From Bosea sp. RAC05 (GTDB lineage Bacteria; Pseudomonadota; Alphaproteobacteria; Rhizobiales; Beijerinckiaceae): DNA of 64,000 nucleotides. Positions 34,092 through 43,200 of the stretch are shown here, piece after piece. Made by a program: the position numbers and the translations under genes. Where the stretch lies: NCBI RefSeq assembly GCF_001713455.1, contig NZ_CP016463.1, positions 644,739-708,738 on the forward strand, given 5' to 3'. The notes below the pieces were generated by a model. The model saw only the letters and a program-made list of their open reading frames with translations. It was not told the DNA's origin and searched no databases. Numbering within the stretch: position 1 is the stretch's first letter; each line of letters opens with the position of its first letter.

Positions 34092-34643
34092 ATGACCACC
34101 CAGAACTGGCGCCATATCGGGATCGTCGAGATCCGCGATCGAAATGGCGCGCGCCGGCAGTACTCCAATCTTGCGGAGGCACTGACTGATTTCGGCTGGG
34201 CTCGTATCAACGCATTCCTGATCCGGCACGAAGGCGATCACCGCCTCGATGACGGCTCGGTACGGCCGCCACCCTGGCGGATCGTCGATGAGCTCGGGCT
34301 CGACATACCCGACGCGTTGATCCGACGCGAATTCGACAGCCTTCAGCTTCGGCAGATGGTGAAGTGGGCCTGGGCGATCAGGCTCTGCCCCGAGATCCCG
34401 GCTGGAGAGTTCCGACGCTCCCCCGTCCCGCGCACCGGAAAGCGCCATCGCTACTGCTGGTATCGCTCCATCCGGACGACCCAGGAGAAGCGGGCCCGAG
34501 CTGCGCTGGAAACCGACGATGAGGCAATCGAAGGCGGATATGCCATCCGCCAGCGCCGCGTCGGCTTGCCTTCGAGCTGGGACGACCAGCATCGGCACGT
34601 CTCCCGGTCATGGAAGGATCATCGGCGTACGCGTTGGAAGTGA
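34092..34643 (+). CDS. Hypothetical 183-aa basic protein
   Basis: Starts at 34092 after CGGAGACCACA. Arg-rich, especially the C-terminal third (IRQRRVGLPSSWDDQHRHVS, ending HRRTRWK), so nucleic-acid binding is possible. The N-terminus (TTQNWRHIGIVEIRDRNGAR) looks like strands. No known domain. It may be controlled by the leader ORF and hairpin upstream. Confidence 0.7.
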   Translation: MTTQNWRHIGIVEIRDRNGARRQYSNLAEALTDFGWARINAFLIRHEGDHRLDDGSVRPPPWRIVDELGLDIPDALIRREFDSLQLRQMVKWAWAIRLCPEIPAGEFRRSPVPRTGKRHRYCWYRSIRTTQEKRARAALETDDEAIEGGYAIRQRRVGLPSSWDDQHRHVSRSWKDHRRTRWK

Positions 34644-34667
34644 GGGGCTCTTGCCGGCGCCGGTCGC

Positions 34668-35060
34668 TCAAGCCGTCGGCGCTGGAACACGGTTGAGGGC
34701 CACTTGCCTGACGACCAAGGCCACCATCGCCCTTGCGATCTGAGGACCATTTGGCTCACTCGGACGCCAGCCCCTGACCATCATCTGGTCGAGCGCCTCA
34801 ACGAGCAAATCGGCGGGACTTGAGCTGAGATCGTCCTGCACCGACGATGCGAGTGCGACAGCGGCATCGATCGACCCGGTGAACCTCGGCGATGCCTTGT
34901 CCCTCTTGGAGCCGATCATGCACATGCCCAGGAGCCCTTTTGGCTCGTCTGCCCAGGGAGCAAGGTCGAGGGCCCACGCGATGGCCCAGTCGAGCGCACG
35001 GTCCTCGCCTGAACCGGCTTCGAGACAGCTCAGGATCTCTTCTGCGTCTTCTGAGGTCAT
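34668..35060 (-). CDS. Hypothetical 130-aa protein
   Basis: ATG at 35060 (MTSEDAEEILSCLEAGSGED). Mostly helical and soluble, with a Trp-rich patch DWAIAWALDLAPWADEPKGL. Not recognised. Further upstream codons in frame are arginine/proline-rich and look non-coding. The gene is the first of a row of four small minus-strand genes between 34668 and 36102 when read 3' to 5' on the map. Confidence 0.65.
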   Translation of the reverse strand: MTSEDAEEILSCLEAGSGEDRALDWAIAWALDLAPWADEPKGLLGMCMIGSKRDKASPRFTGSIDAAVALASSVQDDLSSSPADLLVEALDQMMVRGWRPSEPNGPQIARAMVALVVRQVALNRVPAPTA

Positions 35061-35085
35061 CGTGTTATGCCGCCAATGCTGGTCG

Positions 35086-35092
35086 GGTGGAT
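35086..35092 (+). promoter_or_regulatory. GGTGGAT word at 35086
   Basis: GGGTGGATTGAGAGAAGCG on the plus strand, closely matching 36125 (GGTGGATTGAGAGGCTG), but here it lies upstream of a minus-strand gene in the opposite orientation. Confidence 0.25.
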
Positions 35093-35112
35093 TGAGAGAA
35101 GCGTGACGCCGG

Positions 35113-35307
35113 TCAGGTCTTTTCGGCGTAGCGTCTGGCGACATAGTCATTGCCGACGGCCGCGGTGACGGTGGGTGTCTCACCAACCTTGTAAGGTCCG
35201 ATCGGGCGCACGATACGGATCGTCATCATCGGGCTGGCCGCGACGAAGCGCGCATGTCGTTCGCGGCGGTCTTGCCAGTTTCGGTCGCGATCTTGATCGG
35301 TCGTCAT
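35113..35307 (-). CDS. Hypothetical 64-aa protein
   Basis: Small, charged N-terminus (MTTDQDRDRNWQDRRERHAR) then a likely beta section (MMTIRIVRPIGPYKVGETPT). Codon use and the mix of residues look protein-like, but there is no strong ribosome site and no family match. Positioned in a same-strand row of small genes. Confidence 0.55.
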   Translation of the reverse strand: MTTDQDRDRNWQDRRERHARFVAASPMMTIRIVRPIGPYKVGETPTVTAAVGNDYVARRYAEKT

Positions 35308-35366
35308 TGGCTCGCGGTCCTGAGGTTTATGGGGATGAGCGGGCAGCGGGGCGGCGACCAGCTCTC

Positions 35367-35621
35367 TCAGCGAGAGAGGCCGGGAGACCTGTAGCTCTCG
35401 ATCGGCTTGACCTCTTCACCGAGGTGCTTGGAGAGCGCCTCGTTTCCTGAATCGGTCAGCTCGAAATTGTCGCTGAAAGATGTGCTGTGCTTGATGACGA
35501 AGCCATTCTCAAGCGCCCACTTGATCGGCGCATAGGATGCGTCCATCGGCTGGCGTCCGTTGTTGCGCAAATCGAGAAGGATCTCGATGCGGGCATTCGT
35601 GAACTTGGGCGCGGCGGTCAT
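35367..35621 (-). CDS. Small winged-helix-like protein
   Basis: An 84-aa protein starting at 35621 after CCGGAGTTTGCC. The pattern (ARIEILLDLRNNGRQPMDAS, then LENGFVIKHSTSFSDNFELT, then DSGNEALSKHL) resembles a winged helix of the type with a tDSG-ea-- wing, suggesting a small DNA-binding or regulatory protein. That is inference from pattern. A 20-codon upstream extension is open but not needed. Confidence 0.65.
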   Translation of the reverse strand: MTAAPKFTNARIEILLDLRNNGRQPMDASYAPIKWALENGFVIKHSTSFSDNFELTDSGNEALSKHLGEEVKPIESYRSPGLSR

Positions 35622-35670
35622 GGCAAACTCCGGGTGAGCGAAATCAATGTCGCAGGATTCCTCGAAAGCG

Positions 35671-36102
35671 TCACGGACCAAAGGCTGGGCCCTCTGCGAT
35701 CAAGGCCTCGATCTCGGGGGTGATCGTGATCCCGAGCGATGACAGGCCGGTGCGCAGGCGATGTGCTTCCTGCCTTCTGCGATCGGCTTCGACCTCGCAA
35801 TCGGGGTAGACGCGTGGCCTTGAGGGGTGAACCACCCGATCCAGCTTGCCCATGGCGCGATCATGCACGCTGCCTGGAAACCGGGCGATCGACTCGTAGG
35901 CAGCCTTGCACGCTGCCATCATCCTCGCATTGTCGGCCTTGAGCTTGAGAATGTCTCGATCCGCCTGCCTCAGCAGGGGTTCGACCTGGTCCCCGACCAG
36001 CTGCTGTAGCTTCAGCAGGGCTCGTTTCGACTGAAATTCGTCGGTCAGAGACAGTGATGCCTCTCTAATCTCTGCAAGTAAGTTCGAGATTTGAGACGAC
36101 AT
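35671..36102 (-). CDS. Hypothetical coiled-coil-like protein
   Basis: A 143-aa protein that is largely alpha-helical: ISNLLAEIREASLSLTDEFQ and VEPLLRQADRDILKLKADNA have heptad-like spacing, so a coiled coil is likely. The C-terminal part (CEVEADRRRQEAHRLRTGLS) is charged and ends in Pro. ATG at 36102 preferred over a TTG four codons upstream. Divergent from the RecF-like ATPase gene, with a GGTGGAT word between. Confidence 0.65.
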   Translation of the reverse strand: MSSQISNLLAEIREASLSLTDEFQSKRALLKLQQLVGDQVEPLLRQADRDILKLKADNARMMAACKAAYESIARFPGSVHDRAMGKLDRVVHPSRPRVYPDCEVEADRRRQEAHRLRTGLSSLGITITPEIEALIAEGPAFGP

Positions 36103-36124
36103 GACTGCTGGCAAGGTTCGTTAT

Positions 36125-36131
36125 GGTGGAT
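36125..36131 (+). promoter_or_regulatory. GGTGGAT word before the RecF/OLD-type ATPase
   Basis: TTATGGTGGATTGAGAGG on the plus strand, 84 bp before the start at 36216. TTGAGA here and TATGAA 16 bp further on could be -35 and -10 boxes. Confidence 0.4.
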
Positions 36132-36215
36132 TGAGAGGCTGACGAGATTGACTATGAAGGATCAATTTCGGAACACCAGTGTTGCGCGCTTTGTGCAATC
36201 GGGAACCCCCAAAAA

Positions 36216-37091
36216 ATGATCTCCGGGATCAAGTTCAGGCGGCTGAAGCTTCCCAAGCAGCGCTCGCTATCAGACGAGCTGCCGCATGGCGCATGGGCCC
36301 TTGATCTGCCGGCAATCGCCGACCGCGGTGGCGCCATCACGTTCAAGCCAGGCCTGAACATCCTGTTTGGCCCCAACGGGTGCGGAAAGTCGACAATCCT
36401 GACGACGCTTGCAGCTCACATGCTGGCGCTCCAGACCGGTGAGAGCCTGATCTCCTATGACTCGCTGCGAGAGACGATGGGAAAGTCGATCTCGCATTTC
36501 GGCAGGCGGGGCGCAGGCAAGCCGGACCCGGTTGCAGCCACTGTCAGCCACGATGGGCAACCGGTCCTGTATGGTGCTCCTGGCAAACTGCTGATCGGCA
36601 ATGATCGTACCTTCGATACCTCGTTCCTGGAGAACTATGATGCCGGGGACGGGATCGTGCGGGGAACTGTCCGCTCGCACGGTTCCCGAGCGCTCGCGCT
36701 GTCACAAAGCCCGCTCCGGGCTCTTCTCGGGCAGAGGAAGATGGCAGACTCGGTTCTGATCGCCAGCAGTGGGCGCCGAGACATGCTCAACAGCACCTGG
36801 CAGGCAATTTACGACATCGCCGCGAAGATGCTTGAGCCTACCATCGCGAAGGGCCAGCCCACCGTTCTGCTCGACGAGCCCGACTCGCACCTGTCACTCC
36901 TGATGCAGGCGAGCATCTGGCGCGACATCATTGGATCCCCGGCTGCAGCCGAACGCTGCCAGATCATCGTTGCAACCCACTCGCCTTTCGCCCTGGCGAT
37001 CCCGCATGCCAACCTCATCGGCCTCCCAGATAGCTACGCCGCAGCTTGCAAGCAGGCGGTCGCCCAGCTTTCGTCGGGTCTGGGCGCATAA
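36216..37091 (+). CDS. RecF/OLD-type AAA ATPase
   Basis: A 291-aa stand-alone ATPase head of the ABC/SMC/RecF class: Walker A FGPNGCGKST (51-60), Walker B TVLLDEPDSHLS (Asp220, Glu221) and the switch-His motif IIVATHSPFAL. The insert between the two motifs is short, so no long coiled coil, and there is no TOPRIM domain as in OLD nucleases. Such single-head ATPases often accompany a nuclease or effector in defence operons; none is directly adjacent. The N-terminal ISGIKFRRLKLPKQ strand is typical of this class. Confidence 0.88.
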   Translation: MISGIKFRRLKLPKQRSLSDELPHGAWALDLPAIADRGGAITFKPGLNILFGPNGCGKSTILTTLAAHMLALQTGESLISYDSLRETMGKSISHFGRRGAGKPDPVAATVSHDGQPVLYGAPGKLLIGNDRTFDTSFLENYDAGDGIVRGTVRSHGSRALALSQSPLRALLGQRKMADSVLIASSGRRDMLNSTWQAIYDIAAKMLEPTIAKGQPTVLLDEPDSHLSLLMQASIWRDIIGSPAAAERCQIIVATHSPFALAIPHANLIGLPDSYAAACKQAVAQLSSGLGA

Positions 37092-37117
37092 TCGCAGCCC
37101 GTCAGCCGAAGCGAAAT

Positions 37118-37144
37118 CCAATCCTTCAGTTTTCGAAGGATTGG
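37118..37144. repeat. Perfect 10-bp inverted repeat made of AAGGATTG words
   Basis: CCAATCCTTC (37118-37127), loop AGTTTTC, GAAGGATTGG (37135-37144). It sits between the ATPase gene and the giant repeat gene, 89 bp before the latter, and could be an operator or a terminator. It is the only place where two AAGGATTG words face each other perfectly. Confidence 0.5.
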
Positions 37145-37232
37145 CCGTTGATAAAAGGAGTGAAGTAAGCGCTTTTCCTTTTCATTCAGATCCTATCCAG
37201 CTATCCTTGCGTGAGAATCCGAGGGTAGTTGA

Positions 37233-40200
37233 ATGTTTCGGCGAATTGTCAGTGTCGTTCTTGCAGCCGCAATTGCGCTGGAGCCGGTGGCGGCTGCCGC
37301 GCAGCAGATGCCGTACTATCGGCATAACCGCACGACCTACGCCGGGCCCGTCACGCCTCCGACCCCGACGAACCCCACCAATACGGATCCTGTCCGCGGC
37401 ACAGGTGAGCTGGCGATCTATCTGCCGGTGCAGGTTCGAGCGCGCTACGGCGTGCCCTTCTCGCTGCAGCTGCGCGCTCAGAATGGCGAGGGCGACGTCA
37501 CCTGGACTAGCGTCGGAACGGCGCTTCCAGAGGGTCTGACATTCAATCCGTCGACAGGCTTTCTGACCGGCGTTCCCACCCGCATTCAGACCTCTCCGAA
37601 GGCAAGGTTTGCGGGCGTCGACGCGACGGGCAAGACCGGAGAGAGCCCGTCTCTTATCATTGATGTCCAGCCTGTTCCGTCCGTTGCGGTCGAGGCGGTC
37701 TATACGGGGCAAACCGGCACCGATCTCGCGATCCGGCCGGTGGCTTCGCCAGTCTTCGGTTCGCAGGCCTGGACCCTCGCCGGTAATCTGCCGCTTGGAC
37801 TGAGCCTCGATCCGAACACAGGGCGGATTACCGGCACTCCGCGCCAGCAGGGCACCTATGCGAACCTGAAGCTGTCAGTGACCGATGCTGACGGTGCTTC
37901 TGGCACATCCGCGGCGTTCACCATCAACGTCACGTCGAACATCGCGATCACCGGGCTGCCCTCCAAGATTCCGGCGCGTCTGGCGAGAGCCATGACCCCT
38001 GTTCGCGTCTTCGCAAGCGGGACGCCGGGCCCCTATCAGTGGTCGGTCTCGGCGGAGGGCGCCTCTCTCCCCGAGGGTCTCGCTCTCAATCCGACAACGG
38101 GTGCGATTTCCGGCACACCGGTCGCCAGCGGGTCGACGTCAGGCGTCGCCCTTCGCATCGTGGACACACGGACGGGCGAGAGCACGATCTCTCCGCCCTT
38201 CACCGTTGCGGTGGCAGATGCGCCGTCGATTTCGGTCGCGGCAAGCTACACGGTCCGTCAGGGGCGAGGCAGCGTCGTCAATCTGGTCCCGGTCGGAAAC
38301 AATCTGCTGGCCGGCGGCTATTGGTCGACGACATCCAAGCCGCCCGGGTATGGGTTCGAGTATTCGACCGGGGCGATCACAGGGCCAACTGGATCCATCG
38401 CCAGCTACGCCGGCATCACCTTCAAGGTCATCGACATGTTCGATGGCGCCTCGGCCACTTCCAGCGCCACGACGCTCAATATCTGGCCGGAGCTGACAGT
38501 GGGTGGGCCTGCAATCCCCGCAGCCAAGGTCGACACCCCATTCTCGATGCAGCCGCCGGTGGCGTCCGGGCTGATGGGTGTGCCGACTTGGTCGGTTATT
38601 GGTGCGCTTCCCGAAGGACTGACCCTCAACCCAGCGACCGGGGTGATTACCGGCACTCCCACGAAGGTCAGTCGCCTTCGGGTTTCAATGTCGCTCGTCG
38701 ACGGCGCCGACAAGGCGACAGCTTCGACCATCCCCTTCGACATCAACATCCAGCCCGAGGATGCCGAACTTCCATTCGAGATCGTCGGCGTGCCTGCCCA
38801 GATCCCGGGCGTAACCGAGCGCTTCATGTCGTTCACGCCGACGGTAACCGGTGCGAAGGGTGCCGTCACATGGAGCCTGGTCGGTACACTCCCGAGCTGG
38901 GCGCTGTTTGAGCCTTCGACGGGTTCCATCGCGGGCGTACCCACGACAACTGGTGTCACGTCTGGGCTTGTCCTGTCCGTGTCCGACGCATCCACTGGCG
39001 CTACGGTGTCATCCAGCCCCTTCGCGTTGGAGATCACGCCAAATGCGCCAATGACAGTGGCGATCGCGGAGAGCATGCAGGGTGAGGTCGCCGAGACCTT
39101 CGCTGGTGCGAGCCCCGTAGTCCGGAACAGCCGTGGCACAACAAGTTTTGCGCTTGCTGCAGGGCACGCCCCCGAAGGCTTGCAGCTGAACCCGGAGACA
39201 GGCTCGTTCCAGGGCATCCCGGAGATCTCGGGAACGGTTTCAGGCCTCTCCATTCTCGCCACCGACAATTTCGGCAGCGCCGCGGTTTCAAATCCGTTCG
39301 CCGTCAATGTGGCTCCGTCGGCGACAAGCCCGGTCGCGACAATGGCCTCGAGGACCGCGACGACGCATGAGCCGTTTTCAGCCGCGCCTTCGGCCAGGAA
39401 CGCCTTCGCACCGCTTACTTGGGTACTCGAAAGCGGATCCCTGCCATCCTGGGCTACGTTCAACCCGACGACCGGGGCCATCAGTGGAACGCCTCCGCAG
39501 ACGGGATTGAGCGGCCCATTCGTGCTCAAGGTCACGGACCGGTTCGGACGCGCCGCCAGGACGTCAGAATTTTCGATCTCGACGGTGGATGCTCCGGCCT
39601 TCTCGATCTCGATGGCTCCGACCGTTTACGGGGTGGCCGGAAGCACGTTCATCGAAAGACCGATCGTCATCGGTGCCAAAGGCGCGACCACCTTCACGCT
39701 GACGGCAGGGACGCTGCCCGCTGGATTGATCCTCAGCCCGGACACTGGTGCGATCAATGGTTCGCCCAATGCCTCAGGGCTCACGAATGGTCTGAGGATT
39801 TCGGCGAGGGACACGACCAACGCTGTCGTCTCGACCGATGCCTTCAGCATTTCGGTCTCGCCCTCGCCCCTCAAGGTCTCGGAATACCCAAGCGAGCTGC
39901 GCTCGACGTATCAGGTCGCCTACATCGCGCCCCGGCCTCAGGTTTCGGGAATCGTTGGTTCCGCGGTCTGGACACTTGCGAACGGCACGCTTCCGTCCTG
40001 GGCCACGCTCGATAGCGAGACTGGCCAGATCAGCGGAACGCCGGATGCTGTTGCGACCGCCTCGGGCCTGCGCTTGCGCGTGGCCGACAGCAACGGGACG
40101 AACGCGACGACCGGTTTCTTCTCGCTGATTGCGGCGCGCCCGACATTGTCAGCCGGCTCTCATGGAGCATTGGCCTATCATACCGGCGAACCGACCACGA

Positions 40201-43200
40201 TCCCGGCCCCGGCCGCGAGAGGCGTGGTCGGGGCCCCGACATGGACATTGACGTCTGGCACGCTGCCGGTTGGCCTGGCCCTCGATCCTTCGACGGGTGT
40301 GATCAGCGGCGCTGTCGCTTCACCGTTGACGGCCAGCAATCTCATCCTGACGGTTCGCGATGCTTTCGACGGTGCGACCGCTTCGACACCCGCCTTCAGC
40401 ATCGCCATGCTGGGCGCGCCGGTGGTGACCGTTCTTCCCACCTATCAGGGGTCGCGGGGTGCATCATTCGAGGCATTGCCCGCGGTCACCAATGCAATCG
40501 GTGCACAGGCCTGGACGCTGGTGTCCGGTAGCCTGCCGGCCTGGGCGACATTCGACGCCACCACCGGTCGGATTGGAGGCACGCCACAGGAAGTGTCCAG
40601 CGCGACGGGGCTGATCGTGCGGATGACCGACGCCACCGGCGCCGTGGCGCAGTCGGAGCCGTTTTCGATTGTCGTCGGCGCCGGCATGTATGCGACGACG
40701 CAGAGCACGACCTACAATCCTCGCGTCGGGATCGCGTTTGCGACTGACGCCCCGCAGGTCTTCAAGAATGCGGGTGCGGTGACCTGGAGCATCGCATCCG
40801 GGTCGCTTCCCGCATGGGCCACGCTCAATGTCGCGACCGGCATCATCTCCGGCACGGCGGACGCCCCATCCAAGTTCACGATCGTCCTTCGGCTGACCGA
40901 TGCGTCGTCGGCTTCGGCAACCACACAGCCACTCACCTTCGATGCGACGGGTGTCCCCGTTGTCAGCATCGCCTCGAAGTCCCTGCGTGTCGGCGCGCCG
41001 CTCACCTTGGCGCCGGTGGTGACGGGGGCTGTCGGCGAGCAGTTCTGGCAGGTGGTATCGGGTACGCTGCCAGCCTGGATGAAGTTGGACGCCAGGACAG
41101 GTCTCCTGACCGGTTCTCCGACCGAGATCGGCAGCGTCACCCTCGCCCTGCAGGTGCGGGATGAGGATGGCGCCGTCGGGACCAGCGCCGCTTTCACGAT
41201 CACGGTGACACCCGGTCTGACGATCGCCGGCAAAGCGCCGAGCTATGGCGGCCGCATCAATCAGCTGTTCTCGATGGCGCCCGTCACGATCGGAAACGCC
41301 CAGGGAGCCCTGTCCTGGACCATGGCCATCGGGTCCGGCATGCCTGGCGGGCTGATCTACAACGAGTCCAACGGTACGCTGAGCGGAAGGCCGACCAACT
41401 CGGGCACCATGACGGCAAACCTGGTCGTGAGGGATGCGTCTGATCAGGCGACACTGAACGTTTCGCTCAACCTGGTCATCGCTCAGGAACTCACGATCTC
41501 CGAGCCGGTCACGGCGTCCTTCCATGAAGGACAGGCCTTCGCGACGAGGGCCCTGGCTGTCACAGGCCAGCGCGGGACGCTCAGCTGGAAGCTTGTCGGC
41601 GGCACCCTGCCGGCCTGGGCTACCTTCGCAACCGAAACCGGCATCATCTCTGGCACAGCACCGAACGCGATCACGTCCGTCGGGCCGCTTGTCATCACCG
41701 TCACCGACAGTGAAGACCAGATCACGTCGCCTTCGGTGTCCTTCTCGATCGAAATCATCCCAGGGCTCGGCGTGGCCAACCTGCCGACGAGCTTCTCAGC
41801 TCGCTTCGGCACCCTCTTCACCAGCGCCAGACCAACAGCGGTGAGCCCTGTCGGGGCGCCGGTGTGGTCATGGGGCCAGGGGTCTGCCCCGCCGGCATGG
41901 CTGAATCTAGATCCTGCGACCGGCATCCTCTCAGGCACGCCCGTCGCCTTGGGTTCGTTCTCCGGCCTCACCCTCGTCGTCAAGGACGCGACCAATCAGA
42001 TCGCATCGTCCGCGCCATTCACGCTCAGTGTCTTCAGCCAGCCGTCGATCGCAGTGTCCGAATCGACGCTCAAGCGGCGCGTTGGAGACATGGTCTCGAT
42101 CACGTCGACAGCAACTGGCCTGTCGGGCACGCCTCGCTGGTCGGTCGTCCTTCAGCCCGGCAGCGATCCGATCCCGGCCGGTCTCGTCTTCAATGAGCAG
42201 ACCGGCAGTCTGAGCGGGACGCCGACCGCAGCTGGATCGGCATTCTTCCTGATCCGGGTCGTCGATGGCCAAGACCTGGCGATGGCCGAATCGCAGATGA
42301 TCTCCTTGACGGTCTCGCCGGCCTTCTCGCTCACCGGGATGGCGAGCTCGTATTTCGGGCGCGTCGGCGAATTCCTGATCCTTGATCAGCCCACCGCCCA
42401 GGGGCAGGCCGGGCAAGGCGTGGCCTATTCGTTCACGCTTCGCGAAGGCGTTCTTCCGGCTGGATTCGGCATGGTCGACAACACGACCGGCTTGATCCGC
42501 GGCGTTCCATCGCTGCCGCTTCAGACGACCATCGGAACGCTGTCTGCGACGGACAGCTTCGACCAGAAGACGGCCGCGACATCGTTCACCATCGGGATCC
42601 GGCCGGCGCTGTCCGTGGCGGGTGTCACCGATGTCGCCTTGCGCAACGACCAGGCGGTCGGAACGTCCACGTTCACACCGGCAGCCCAGAACCTGTTCTA
42701 TCCCGGAACGGCGCAGTGGACGTTGTCGGGCACTCTGCCCAACGGTGTCACGTTCAACTCGTCCAATGGCACGCTCTCGGGAACACCGACAGGGTATGCC
42801 GCATCGCAGACCTTCGCCGGGCTGACGCTCACCCTGAAAGATCCCACCGATGGATCCCAGGTGACGTCGGCGCCCTTCAAGGTGACGGTCAACACCGGGA
42901 TTTCGATCCAGACGACGCAGCCCAGCTACACGGTCCGAGCAGGCCGGCAGTTCGTCGCGGCCGCTCCGACCATCAGCGGGCTGAGCGGAACCGGAACGTG
43001 GTCTATCGTAACGCGAGCCGGTACCGCCCTGCCCTACACGATCGCAGCCAATGGCGCGGTCACGGTGAGCCCAAGCGCAGCGGCTAATGGTGGCTGGGCT
43101 TACGATCTGATCGTGACGGACCCGGTCGACGGAAACACCAGTGCCGTCACCATCACGGCTACCGTCGCGCCAGTGACCGTTCTGGCCTATCAGGGAAACA

